This document shows positions 39,709-48,301 of a stretch of DNA of 64,000 nucleotides, in pieces. Source of the DNA: Mangrovibacter phragmitis (lineage in GTDB: Bacteria; Pseudomonadota; Gammaproteobacteria; Enterobacterales; Enterobacteriaceae); the NCBI RefSeq assembly GCF_001655675.1, contig NZ_LYRP01000002.1, positions 62,001 through 126,000 on the forward strand, read 5' to 3'. The notes beneath the pieces were generated by a model. The model saw only the letters and a list, made by a program, of their open reading frames with translations, searched no databases and had not been told where the DNA came from. The position numbers and the translations under genes were made by a program. Positions within the stretch are counted from its first letter, which is position 1, and the number at the start of each line of letters is the position of its first letter.

Positions 39709-39716
39709 AGGTAACT

Positions 39717-40478
39717 ATGATATTGAACGCGTTTAACCTGGCCGGGAAAGTCGCTATGGTCACTGGTTGTGACACGGGTCTGGGTCAGGGAATGGCGCTG
39801 GCGCTGGCGGAAGCCGGATGCGATATTATCAGTGTCAACCGTAAAATCCCCCATGAAACAGCTGAACAGGTCATCGCTCTGGGCAGGCGTTTTCTGGCTT
39901 TACAGGCAGATCTGAGCAGCCAGGAGCTTATTCCCGGCCTGGTGACACAGGCTGTCAGTGAAATGGGCCGTATGGATATTCTGGTTAATAACGCAGGTAT
40001 GATTCGCCGCAATGATGCCATCGATTTCAGCGAAAAAGACTGGGACGATGTAATCAACCTGAATCTGAAATCGGTCTTCTTTCTTTCGCAGGCTGTTGCC
40101 CGGCAATTTATTGCCCAGGGTTCAGGAGGAAAGATAATCAATATTGCCTCCATGCTCTCTTTCCAGGGTGGAATCCGCGTTCCGTCATATACAGCTTCTA
40201 AAAGTGGCGTCCTGGGGCTAACCCGGTTAATGGCGAACGAATGGGCCATTCACGGGATAAACGTGAATGCGATAGCTCCGGGTTATATGGCAACCAACAA
40301 TACCCGGCAACTGCGTGATGATGAAGCACGCAATCAGGCGATACTGGAACGTATTCCCGCTGGTCGTTGGGGTATACCTCAAGACCTGAAAGGTCCCGCT
40401 GTTTTTCTTGCCTCAAGTGCTTCAGACTATATCAATGGTTACACACTGGCCGTAGATGGTGGCTGGCTTGCACGATAA
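39717..40478 (+). CDS. kduD: 2-dehydro-3-deoxy-D-gluconate 5-dehydrogenase
   Basis: Short-chain dehydrogenase that reduces 2,5-diketo-3-deoxygluconate to 2-keto-3-deoxygluconate in pectin and glycosaminoglycan breakdown. The 253 aa equal E. coli KduD, with strong identity: the cofactor motif TGCDTGLGQGM, NNAG, active-site YTASKSG, NAIAPGYMATNNT and the end GYTLAVDGGWLAR. It stands alone between yniC and ydjM, without kduI or a transporter, unlike the usual kduI-kduD pair. Likely regulated by KdgR and by the adjacent hairpin. Confidence 0.93.
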   Translation: MILNAFNLAGKVAMVTGCDTGLGQGMALALAEAGCDIISVNRKIPHETAEQVIALGRRFLALQADLSSQELIPGLVTQAVSEMGRMDILVNNAGMIRRNDAIDFSEKDWDDVINLNLKSVFFLSQAVARQFIAQGSGGKIINIASMLSFQGGIRVPSYTASKSGVLGLTRLMANEWAIHGINVNAIAPGYMATNNTRQLRDDEARNQAILERIPAGRWGIPQDLKGPAVFLASSASDYINGYTLAVDGGWLAR

Positions 40479-40530
40479 TTAATCACTTGAGGTGATATTG
40501 ACAAAGTGTTACAACGTCACCTCTTTTTCC

Positions 40531-40568
40531 TACTGTATAAAAACCCTATACTGGATGAATTGACAGTT
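40531..40568. promoter_or_regulatory. Tandem LexA boxes of ydjM
   Basis: TACTGGATGAATTGACAGTT (40549-40568) has the exact CTG-N10-CAG form of the SOS box. The abutting TACTGTATAAAAACCCTATA (40531-40550) is a degenerate second box. E. coli ydjM likewise has two adjacent LexA sites. They end 15 bp before the ATG. Confidence 0.85.
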
Positions 40569-40583
40569 ATACCGGGTTTTATC

Positions 40584-41174
40584 ATGACGGCCGAAGGTCA
40601 CCTGCTCTTTTCTATTGCCTGCGCCGTGTTTGCCAAAAACGCGCAACTGACACCTGTGCTCACCAATGGTGACTGGTGGCATGTCGTGCCCGCAGCAGTA
40701 CTGACCTGCCTGCTACCCGATATTGACCACCCAAAGTCATTTCTCGGCCAGCGACTCAGTTGGTTATCTAAACCCATCGCGCGAGCCTTTGGGCACCGCG
40801 GGTTTACTCATAGTTTGTTGGCTGTATTTGTTACCCTGGCGTTGTTTTATTTAAAAGTGCCTCAAAGCTGGATTATCCCTGCGGATGTATTGCAGGGCAT
40901 GGTAATCGGGTACCTCAGTCATATTCTCGCTGATATGCTGACCCCGGCAGGGGTACCATTATTGTGGCCGTGCCGCTGGCGCTTTTGCCTGCCGATTATC
41001 CGTCCTCAAAAAGGTAACCAACTTGAACGAGTACTTTGTATCGCCCTGTTCAGTTTTGCTTTATGGATGCCACAGTCATTACCGGAAAACAGCGCAATAC
41101 GCTGGTCATCACAAACCATTAATGCACTACAAAATGCATTTTACCGCTATGTAACCGCACAAAAAGAAGAATAA
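40584..41174 (+). CDS. ydjM: SOS-regulated inner-membrane metal-dependent hydrolase YdjM
   Basis: A 196-aa membrane protein of the YdjM/YvsG family, equal in length to E. coli YdjM. MTAEGHLLFS is the conserved start; upstream in-frame codons overlap the LexA boxes and are excluded. Metal-type residues occur in LLPDIDHPKS and GHRGFTHSLL, and in LSHILADMLTPAG. There are about four membrane segments. Its biochemical activity is unknown. Confidence 0.94.
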   Translation: MTAEGHLLFSIACAVFAKNAQLTPVLTNGDWWHVVPAAVLTCLLPDIDHPKSFLGQRLSWLSKPIARAFGHRGFTHSLLAVFVTLALFYLKVPQSWIIPADVLQGMVIGYLSHILADMLTPAGVPLLWPCRWRFCLPIIRPQKGNQLERVLCIALFSFALWMPQSLPENSAIRWSSQTINALQNAFYRYVTAQKEE

Positions 41175-41294
41175 TTCGCCAACAAGGCCGCAAAAAACAT
41201 AATAAATAACGTTTAGTTATAATCAACGCCAAACGTCATCTGCTATTCTTCGTGCGAGCCCGGTAAGGGTAAAAATATAATCAGGAGAATGGAG

Positions 41295-42686
41295 ATGAAT
41301 CTTCCACTTATAGCAAACCTTGTTGTGTTTGTTATTTTACTAATGGGGCTGGCCGCCACTCGAAAAACGAACTGGAGCCTGGCGAAGAAAGTTTTGCTGG
41401 GGCTGGTACTGGGTGTATTTTTTGGCCTGGGATTGCAACTGATTTATGGTGATAACAGCGCTGTCCTCAGGCAGTCAGTACAGTGGTTCAACATTGTGGG
41501 TAATGGCTATGTGCAGTTACTGCAAATGATTGTGATGCCGCTGGTATTTGCGTCGATTCTGAGTGCTGTTGCCCGCCTGCATAACGCATCTTCTCTGGGG
41601 AAGATAAGCGTTCTGACTATCGGCACACTGCTTTTTACTACACTGATTGCCGCACTGGTGGGGATTTTTGTCACCAACCTGTTTGGTCTTACTGCCGAAG
41701 GTTTGGTTCAGGGGGCAGTTGAAAGTACCCGGTTAAATACTCTGGAAACCCAGTATATGGGCAAAGTGGCCGATCTCAGTGTCCCACAGTTGTTACTCTC
41801 ATTCATTCCCAAAAATCCCTTTGCTGACCTGACCGGTGCCAACCCCACGTCCATTATCAGCGTTGTCATTTTTGCTGTCTTTCTGGGCATGGCGGCACTC
41901 AAACTTCTTGCTGATGATAAACCAAAGGGTGAGCGAGTTATTGCTGGCATTGATGTCATGCAAAGCTGGGTCATGAAACTGGTACGCCTGGTGATGCAAC
42001 TCACACCTTATGGTGTACTGGCCTTAATGACAAAAGTCGTCGCCGGGTCAAACATGCAGGACATTATCAAACTGGGGAGCTTTGTTGTGGCCTCCTACCT
42101 TGGGCTTGGCATTATGTTTGTGGTGCATGGCATTGTTTTGAGCATTGCCGGCGTCAGCCCAGTCAAGTATTTCCGTAAGGTATGGCCGGTACTGACTTTT
42201 GCATTCACCAGCCGTTCCAGCGCAGCATCCATCCCACTGAATGTGGAGGCGCAAACACGCCGTCTGGGTGTCCCTGAATCTATTGCTACATTTGCTGCCT
42301 CATTTGGGGCAACGATTGGTCAGAACGGGTGCGCGGGCCTTTATCCTGCAATGCTTGCAGTGATGGTCGCGCCAACCGTCGGCATCAACCCAATGGATCC
42401 GGTATGGATTGCCACACTGGCAGGCATTGTCACACTGAGTTCAGCAGGTGTGGCTGGTGTTGGGGGTGGTGCAACATTTGCTGCGCTGATTGTTCTGCCT
42501 GCGATGGGGCTACCGGTAACACTGGTCGCGTTGCTTATCTCGGTTGAACCACTCATTGATATGGGCAGAACAGCGCTGAACGTCAATGGTGCCATGACCG
42601 CGGGAACAGTGACCAGCCAGCTAATGAAGCAAACAGACGCCAGCCGTTTGCACAGTGATGACGATACTGAACTGGCTCAACTTTAA
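41295..42686 (+). CDS. tcyP: L-cystine/sulfocysteine symporter
   Basis: A 463-aa dicarboxylate/amino acid:cation symporter (DAACS) family protein, the same length as E. coli TcyP (YdjN). It begins [18 protein letters not shown] is ideally spaced from the ATG at 41295 and too near the one at 41289. Family motifs: VKLV-like core [16 protein letters not shown] (the serine-rich reentrant loop) and [16 protein letters not shown]. In E. coli it takes up cystine and is controlled by CysB. Confidence 0.95.
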   Translation: MNLPLIANLVVFVILLMGLAATRKTNWSLAKKVLLGLVLGVFFGLGLQLIYGDNSAVLRQSVQWFNIVGNGYVQLLQMIVMPLVFASILSAVARLHNASSLGKISVLTIGTLLFTTLIAALVGIFVTNLFGLTAEGLVQGAVESTRLNTLETQYMGKVADLSVPQLLLSFIPKNPFADLTGANPTSIISVVIFAVFLGMAALKLLADDKPKGERVIAGIDVMQSWVMKLVRLVMQLTPYGVLALMTKVVAGSNMQDIIKLGSFVVASYLGLGIMFVVHGIVLSIAGVSPVKYFRKVWPVLTFAFTSRSSAASIPLNVEAQTRRLGVPESIATFAASFGATIGQNGCAGLYPAMLAVMVAPTVGINPMDPVWIATLAGIVTLSSAGVAGVGGGATFAALIVLPAMGLPVTLVALLISVEPLIDMGRTALNVNGAMTAGTVTSQLMKQTDASRLHSDDDTELAQL

Positions 42687-42725
42687 GCGCTGCTTCTGAA
42701 CAGTTAAAAAAACATCTCTCACGAG

Positions 42726-42752
42726 AAAAACCGCTCCTGAAATGGGGCGGTT
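42726..42752 (-). terminator. Terminator between tcyP and cedA
   Basis: AACCGCTCC / GGGGCGGTT pairs over 9 bp (one G-T) with a 6-base loop. On the minus strand it is followed by TTTTT, which makes it the terminator of cedA; tcyP transcripts meeting it from the other side lack a T run. Confidence 0.75.
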
Positions 42753-42779
42753 AGGGATTCATAATATCTGTCCGCTTAT

Positions 42780-43013
42780 TTAAACATCATTTTCCTGTCG
42801 CACCTGGTTTGCCCAGCGCTGGGCAGATTCAGGTAACGTGAAAACAGGTGAGCGCTGGAAACTGCTGCCAACCAGCACAAAAGCGACATAGTTGCCACGC
42901 AATAAATAGACATCTTTGAAACCTTCCACACGCCATGCGTGCTCAGGCGGAGCAGGCTCCACTCGCGGTTTATACGTAATAATCGCTTTATTTGGGTGAC
43001 GAAATGTTTTCAT
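42780..43013 (-). CDS. cedA: Cell division activator CedA
   Basis: A 77-aa protein related to E. coli CedA (80 aa), a small DNA- and RNA-polymerase-binding protein that restores division in over-replicating dnaA cells. Shared segments are EPAPPEHAWRVEGFKDVYLL, RGNYVAFVLVG and ESAQRWANQVRQE. The ATG at 43013 (MKTFRHPNK) is preferred; a TTG five codons upstream is open but has no better ribosome binding site. In E. coli katE lies next; here osmE does. Confidence 0.9.
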   Translation of the reverse strand: MKTFRHPNKAIITYKPRVEPAPPEHAWRVEGFKDVYLLRGNYVAFVLVGSSFQRSPVFTLPESAQRWANQVRQENDV

Positions 43014-43209
43014 AACGGGAAAATACAATAAAACACGTTAACAGTAGCACCCATAATAACGGATTTTTCCCCGCGGTGCTTTCTCTGAAAATGGCAATAT
43101 GATTACTCTCTGGTGCGCCAGCTCACTGATTGGGTGGGAAATGCCAAAAAACGGTCTGAAAATCGTTTTTTGGCATTTTAGGTACAGTGCTGACAAAAGC
43201 CACAAAAGA

Positions 43210-43548
43210 TTATTTATGAGTTTGCGGATCTGAGTCATATTCTGCGCAGGTTTGATACCCGGAGTTCATAACATGCCCCGTGTCATCCAGCGCGACAAAA
43301 TAGGTTTCCATTTGCCCGTCCCGTTTGCCGAGAATATACGTCTGGCATGTGCCGCGGGCATGGATCATCGTGACTTCAGACGCGGGCTTACCGGCAATCT
43401 GGCTTACCTGCTCACGCGTCATACCTTTTTTAACATCTTTCACGACAGGTTCAGTAAATTGATCTTTTGCTCTGTCATAAGTTGTACAGCCCGCAAGGAC
43501 TGCCAGTGCCGCCGCCACCATGACTAACCCTGTTACATTTTTGTTCAT
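43210..43548 (-). CDS. osmE: Osmotically inducible lipoprotein OsmE
   Basis: A 112-aa lipoprotein, E. coli length, with lipobox LAGC near residue 21 and the SmpA/OmlA-like fold: [20 protein letters not shown] then [11 protein letters not shown]. In E. coli it is induced by osmotic stress and also called the activator of ntrL. Divergent from nadE, about 254 bp apart, as in E. coli. Confidence 0.95.
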   Translation of the reverse strand: MNKNVTGLVMVAAALAVLAGCTTYDRAKDQFTEPVVKDVKKGMTREQVSQIAGKPASEVTMIHARGTCQTYILGKRDGQMETYFVALDDTGHVMNSGYQTCAEYDSDPQTHK

Positions 43549-43802
43549 ATTTTATCCTCCTTTCGTTGCGGTTCCAGTCAAGCCTGGTTGACTGCCCCCG
43601 TTTTTTCAACCTGATAGCAGAAATTGAACCACTTTAAGACTATTCTTTTCCAGGAAAATTTGCGTAAAACTGCTTTAATTTCCAGCACTCAGAGGTTTTT
43701 ACTATTGTACACAGCTTGTTGTTTTAATGGCAAAGCGGTAGCTTTAGCATATCTGTTTTTTGCCACCAGGCCTTATCAGGCCCGCGGACAGGAGAGGCCC
43801 AA

Positions 43803-44627
43803 ATGACTTTGCAACAAGAAATTATTCAGGCGTTAGGTGTACAACCACAAATCGACCCTCAGCAAGAAATTCGGCGTAGTGTCGACTTTCTCAAAGCTTA
43901 CCTTTCGCGCTACCCCTTCTTAAAAAGCCTGGTTCTGGGCCTGAGTGGCGGGCAGGACTCCACACTGACAGGTACACTCTGCCAGATGGCAATTCGCGAA
44001 TTGCGTGAGGAAACAGGTGATAACAGCTACCAGTTTATTGCTGTTCGCCTGCCTTATGGTGTCCAGGCCGATGAGCAGGATTGCCAGGATGCTATCAACT
44101 TTATCCAGCCAGACCGGGTATTGACGGTAAATATTAAAGCAGCCGTACTGGCAAGCGAACAAACATTAAAAGATGCCGGTATTACACTGAGTGATTTTGT
44201 GCGCGGCAATGAAAAGGCCCGCGAAAGAATGAAAGCACAATACAGCATTGCCGGCATGACTCATGGTGTTGTGGTGGGAACGGACCACGCAGCAGAAGCA
44301 GTTACTGGTTTCTTCACCAAATACGGTGATGGAGGTACCGATATCAACCCTATTTTCCGTCTGAATAAACGCCAGGGTAAACAGTTACTGCAATCACTTG
44401 GCTGCCCGGAACATTTATATATCAAAGCCCCCACTGCGGATCTGGAAGATGACCGCCCTTCTCTGCCCGATGAAGCAGCTCTGGGGGTAACCTACGCACA
44501 AATTGACGACTATCTGGAAGGCAAAACCCTCGACAACGCAGTCAGCCAGATTATTGAGAGCTGGTATATTAAAACCGAGCACAAGCGCCGCCCGCCAATT
44601 ACTGTATTCGATGATTTTTGGAAATAA
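43803..44627 (+). CDS. nadE: NH3-dependent NAD synthetase
   Basis: Final step of NAD synthesis: amidates nicotinic acid adenine dinucleotide with ammonia and ATP. The 274-aa protein (E. coli 275) has the N-type ATP pyrophosphatase P-loop LSGGQDST near residues 46-53, and [22 protein letters not shown]. No glutaminase domain is attached, so it is the ammonia-dependent form. AGGAGAGGCCCAA precedes the ATG. Confidence 0.96.
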   Translation: MTLQQEIIQALGVQPQIDPQQEIRRSVDFLKAYLSRYPFLKSLVLGLSGGQDSTLTGTLCQMAIRELREETGDNSYQFIAVRLPYGVQADEQDCQDAINFIQPDRVLTVNIKAAVLASEQTLKDAGITLSDFVRGNEKARERMKAQYSIAGMTHGVVVGTDHAAEAVTGFFTKYGDGGTDINPIFRLNKRQGKQLLQSLGCPEHLYIKAPTADLEDDRPSLPDEAALGVTYAQIDDYLEGKTLDNAVSQIIESWYIKTEHKRRPPITVFDDFWK

Positions 44628-44765
44628 GCCGCCTGTCATTTTCATCGATTATTTTTCAGGGCTAACACAGCGACACTGAAAAAATAATCGTTTTTCTTCC
44701 GGCTGGTTATTTCTTCTCTTATCGCGGTCTGGCAACAGGCCGCTTCTCCATTCAGGATAACGATT

Positions 44766-45698
44766 ATGCCCTGTTTAACTGGCCCCCGGGCCACTATTGC
44801 CGGGTTGCTGGCAATAGTGCTCTGGAGCACATCTGTCGGGCTACTGCGCAGTATCAGTGAAGCGCTTGGGCCAACAGGCGGCGCCGCGCTTATCTACACC
44901 GTGAGTGCCCTGTGCCTGGTTATAAGTAACAGGCAGGCATTGCTTCAACTGGTACTGTCATGGCACATGTTGGCAGCAGGCACACTGTTTGTGGTGTATG
45001 AAATCAGCCTGGCACTGGCGGTTGGTCTTGCCAGCTCTCGCACACAAGCACTTGAAATGGGCATGATCAATTATTTATGGCCGGGTCTTACACTACTGTT
45101 CGCACTGTATATTAACCAGCAACGGGCGCAATGGTTTATTGTGCCCGGCCTGTTACTGGCACTTGGCGGTGTTATACAGGTGATGCGAGGCGATAGTGAC
45201 TGGAGCCCGGCAATGCTTGTACATAACCTGGCGGGTAACCCTGTTGCATACGGGCTGGCATTCGGTGCAGCAATTATTTGGGCTCTCTATTGCAATCTTA
45301 CCCGTCGCTGGTCTGACGGGCAAAACCCTGTGCCACTTTTTTTCTGTGCTACGGCACTGGTGCTATGGGTGAAATACCTGCTTTTTCCACAACCTCCCAT
45401 GCATATCAATAGCGGAACAATGCCTGAGCTACTGTTTATGGGAATTTCAACCGCTGTTGCCTACTCAGCCTGGAATCATGGTTTGCAACATGGCAACCTG
45501 ACACTACTGGCAACAGCCTCTTATTTCACGCCAGTGCTTTCGGCCTTCATTGCTTCATTATGGCTGGGTCTGACACCAGGGTGGGGGTTCTGGCAGGGTG
45601 TGTTTTTGGTCGTAGCGGGTTCTCTGCTGTGCTGGCTGGCAACACGCCGGGCCTCAGCACATTCAGACCTTGTATCCACCTCTTCAGCCAAAGAATAA
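44766..45698 (+). CDS. yddG: Aromatic amino acid exporter YddG (EamA family)
   Basis: A 310-aa drug/metabolite-transporter family protein with ten helices in two EamA repeats. Similarity to E. coli YddG is clear: ATIAGLLAIVLWSTSVGLLR, EMGMINYLWPGLTLLFA, FIVPGLLLALGGV and SYFTPVLSAF, GSLLCWLATRR. YddG exports phenylalanine, tyrosine, tryptophan and some toxic compounds. In E. coli it lies far from nadE; here it fills the place where cho is found. AGGATAACGATT precedes the ATG. Confidence 0.88.
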   Translation: MPCLTGPRATIAGLLAIVLWSTSVGLLRSISEALGPTGGAALIYTVSALCLVISNRQALLQLVLSWHMLAAGTLFVVYEISLALAVGLASSRTQALEMGMINYLWPGLTLLFALYINQQRAQWFIVPGLLLALGGVIQVMRGDSDWSPAMLVHNLAGNPVAYGLAFGAAIIWALYCNLTRRWSDGQNPVPLFFCATALVLWVKYLLFPQPPMHINSGTMPELLFMGISTAVAYSAWNHGLQHGNLTLLATASYFTPVLSAFIASLWLGLTPGWGFWQGVFLVVAGSLLCWLATRRASAHSDLVSTSSAKE

Positions 45699-45704
45699 TA
45701 CCAA

Positions 45705-45726
45705 ACTCCGGCGTTCAGGCCGGAGT
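45705..45726. terminator. Hairpin between convergent yddG and ves
   Basis: ACTCCGGC / GCCGGAGT, 8-bp perfect stem with a 6-base loop, between the convergent stop codons. T runs are poor on both sides, so termination strength is uncertain. Confidence 0.55.
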
Positions 45727-45735
45727 CAGCACGGG

Positions 45736-46284
45736 CTAGAGATAGGTGATTTCGCTATAGAGCAATGTGCCGGTATTTTTTAATAACCTGACAGTGTGCA
45801 ACCCATCACCCCACCAGGCGCCCTGGTCCGGGCGTAATAGTTTGTCACCAAACTGCCACTCACCACTCAATACGTAAGCTATTCCTCCCCGGGTACCCAG
45901 TGTACTAAAGGTTCTGTCCGCCACGCGTGTTCGCGCCTTGCAACGCGCCCGTTGGGTAATCAGGTTAAAGTTCATTGACATCATCCCCTGGGTCAATTCC
46001 GCATAAACACGTTTATCGCCCGGGAAAAAAAAGGGCTGATGGCGTTTTAGCACATGCCCGGAATTGCCCACACCATCCAGCAACACTTCCCCCCCTTCCA
46101 GTAAGGTTATCGCCCTGTCCACATTGGCAAAGGAAGCAAACTCACCACTACTGGCGAGGGAAGCAATACTCGCTCGCCAGTTGAAATTACCCGTATCCGG
46201 AGGAAAGCAACAAATCTCCCTGGATTCACCCGCGCCATTACGCCACAAGTTAACCGGGAGTTTGCTCAGTTCGAAAAATTCCAT
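45736..46284 (-). CDS. ves: HutD-family protein Ves
   Basis: A 182-aa cupin-like HutD protein similar to E. coli Ves (191 aa): NLWRNGAGESREICCFPP, NWRASIASLASSGEFASF, ITLLEGGEVLL and QGAWWGDGLHTVRLL. E. coli Ves is cold- and stress-inducible with no known reaction; HutD proteins may bind formyl-glutamate-like ligands. The C-terminus is about nine residues shorter than in E. coli. Confidence 0.9.
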   Translation of the reverse strand: MEFFELSKLPVNLWRNGAGESREICCFPPDTGNFNWRASIASLASSGEFASFANVDRAITLLEGGEVLLDGVGNSGHVLKRHQPFFFPGDKRVYAELTQGMMSMNFNLITQRARCKARTRVADRTFSTLGTRGGIAYVLSGEWQFGDKLLRPDQGAWWGDGLHTVRLLKNTGTLLYSEITYL

Positions 46285-46680
46285 TGTGACTCCTGGAGCC
46301 TGCCGTCATTCTTAGCCGGCTCTCATACCCACCATAAAATACACGTATAACGTGCGAAATCCCCTGAAGCCAAGGTATTGCCATTCCTGGCACCGAGTGC
46401 AGCGTACTTTTATCGCATTCCCCACCGCCATATTACCTGGCGTACAAAATGCTACCGGCATTAATCAGGGCATGCTTTATTTGTGCTATTGACATGGCTG
46501 GAGAAGGTACACATTCGCTATACCCAACCACCATGCATGCTGTGTCGCTGATATATGAGAATATCTATAAAAAATCTGCTGGCAATAGGCACTATAAATC
46601 AGTGATGTTTTTTTGGTCATCGGTGTCGTAAAAACACGATCCTGGGCAAACTCTGGGAAGGGAAAGGCAGCAGTACACAA
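46285..46680. other. Intergenic stretch upstream of ves
   Basis: About 400 bp between ves and the YfcZ-like gene. No gene or remnant of cho could be recognised. It presumably holds the ves promoter. Confidence 0.4.
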
Positions 46681-46714
46681 GCCACAGGGATGAGGGTAAC
46701 CTCATCCCTGTGGC
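46681..46714 (-). terminator. Perfect 15-bp hairpin after the YfcZ-like gene
   Basis: GCCACAGGGATGAGG / CCTCATCCCTGTGGC with a 4-base loop lies 6 bases past the stop codon. No T run follows on the minus strand, so it is either a strong 3-prime stabiliser or a terminator acting without a U tract. Confidence 0.65.
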
Positions 46715-46720
46715 TGGAAA

Positions 46721-47017
46721 TTAACGAGTACCTAACTGAAAAATCAGTGTTTCAGCCTGGCAGCTGAATACAAAACTCATATCAAGTTGGTAAGCATTGC
46801 CCACCTGAGTTAAATCTGCGGAAATCTGGCAAGGTTCAGATTCAATACTCCGGGCTTTGGCGACCAGTGATTCCTGAGCGGCCAGCGCGTCCTCTTTAGT
46901 CGCAAACTGTTTGCTGTAAGTTGCGACGCAATCTGCATTGTCGAGAATGGTGCCGACATCCATGCAGCCACAGGTCTCTTTTTCACGTGTTGACGTGCTA
47001 TCACAGGTTGTTTTCAT
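46721..47017 (-). CDS. YfcZ/YiiS family protein (DUF406)
   Basis: A 98-aa cytoplasmic protein of the YfcZ/YiiS family, function unknown. Family marks are CGCMDVGTILDNADCVATYS, AKARSIESEPCQI and the end CQAETLIFQLGTR. Six or seven cysteines are spread through the chain. E. coli has YfcZ and YiiS at other loci, so this may be a third paralogue or a moved copy. GGAA precedes the ATG at 7 bases. Confidence 0.88.
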   Translation of the reverse strand: MKTTCDSTSTREKETCGCMDVGTILDNADCVATYSKQFATKEDALAAQESLVAKARSIESEPCQISADLTQVGNAYQLDMSFVFSCQAETLIFQLGTR

Positions 47018-47405
47018 CTGCTATTCCATGGTTATTGTTGATACAGTGATTGATACAACACGCCAGGTGGTACAAAAGGCGCCAACCTGAAAGCCACCGG
47101 CATATAAACATGGTGATAGTATAAACCGCAATGCCTTTCTGTGTAGATTGACCAGGATCATAATAACCCGCGATTACGCACAATTCCCCTACCGGGTTTC
47201 TTTGATCTGGTTATGCCGACATGTTTTGCTAATGACAACAAATAAATAAAGTGAAAGAAAAAATAAGATTAGTCTGCCGTTAAAAAATAGAACCGCCACC
47301 CATGCCCACCTGTACTACATTTGATGGGCAAAAATGACGGTTCTGAATAAGTTTAGCTTACGTATTATGAGTGTGCCGCACCATATTCAATCTGGTTTAG
47401 CCTGA
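47018..47405. other. Intergenic stretch between YfcZ-like gene and spy
   Basis: About 388 bp. A bulged hairpin at 47289-47344 (outer stem AGAACCG / CGGTTCT, inner stem GCCCA / TGGGC) is followed on the minus strand by ATTTTTT and is a likely terminator for spy. Nothing else is supported. Confidence 0.5.
47289..47344 (-). terminator. Probable terminator of spy
   Basis: Two-part hairpin, 7-bp outer stem and 5-bp inner stem, followed on the minus strand by a six-T run, 61 bases past the spy stop. Confidence 0.5.
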
Positions 47406-47900
47406 TTACTCAGCGGCTGGTGGAGGAGGCATTTTACCTTCTGCAGGGCCATTATCTTTAAGATGCTTCTCAAAATTAGCATTAAATTGCTTTTTCTGCT
47501 CAGGTGTCAGGATGTTGTACATCTTGTTCTGCGCTTCCATGCGAGCCAGCATACGCTGTTTGTTTTGCTGTGACATTTTATCCACCTGAGCCTGCGCTTT
47601 TGCGCTGTCAAATGTATCACTGGCAATAATATCGTGCATTGCCTGACGCTCTTCCACTGACGGGCGTTTCATTTCTTCGCGTTGCGCTTTCATGATATCG
47701 CGGATTTGCTGTTTCTGGGCATCTGACAGATTCAGTCCACGGAACATCATCCCTTCAGGGCCACCGGGATGACCACGGTGGTGTTTCATCATTGGACGGC
47801 CATTATCTGAAGTCTGTGCAGAGGTATCATTCGCGTGGGCCAGATTAGCTGCGCCAAGGGCCAGACCAGATGCTACTAAAATCGCAGTTAACTTACGCAT
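47406..47900 (-). CDS. spy: Periplasmic chaperone Spy
   Basis: ATP-independent periplasmic chaperone of the CpxP/LTXXQ family, which cradles unfolded proteins in an alpha-helical dimer. The 164-aa precursor (E. coli 161) has a signal peptide ending AHAND at about residue 23. Two LTxxQ-type repeats are visible: LSDAQKQQIRDIMK and LTPEQKKQFN. In E. coli it is induced by CpxR and BaeR; upstream lie a partial CpxR-like pair and a perfect dyad (see findings). Confidence 0.95.
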   Translation of the reverse strand: MRKLTAILVASGLALGAANLAHANDTSAQTSDNGRPMMKHHRGHPGGPEGMMFRGLNLSDAQKQQIRDIMKAQREEMKRPSVEERQAMHDIIASDTFDSAKAQAQVDKMSQQNKQRMLARMEAQNKMYNILTPEQKKQFNANFEKHLKDNGPAEGKMPPPPAAE

Positions 47901-48301
47901 ATATTATCCTTTCTTTATAGAACAAACCCGAAATTGCGGATTCATTTAAATAAGCAACAACATTCTGTTGCGTTGACGAAAATAATTCTACGTGCTAATT
48001 CGTCAACAAACCAAAACGAGCGTAAAGCCATGAAAGGATAAAAAGCAAAAATAAGCCAATTATGATTAAAATAAGGAGAATTAATGAGGATATATTTAAA
48101 TAATGGCGAAGAGTTCATTATTAATTGTTAATTTAGCATAAAGAAAAGGCATATTCACTGATTTATTTATTCCATGGCTGGGTGCAATATCAGAATGGTG
48201 CTGGTTGTGTGTTCCAGCATTCTGGCTATGCTGACACAGCACTGCCTGAGCCGCATAGCTGTACCGTCCATGGCACATAACCGCTGTCTGGCGCAGGATC
48301 C
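47901..48301. other. Intergenic stretch upstream of spy
   Basis: About 400 bp. It contains the dyad GTTGACGAA / TTCGTCAAC at 47972-48007, a GTAAA-N5-GAAAG sequence at 48022-48036 that resembles a CpxR site, and a 15-codon open frame at 48084-48131 that I do not call. Confidence 0.5.

Noticed and set aside
48084-48131. 15-codon frame MRIYLNNGEEFIINC with AAGGAG before it
   Set aside because: Good ribosome binding site, but too short and AT-rich to separate from chance; kept as a note only.
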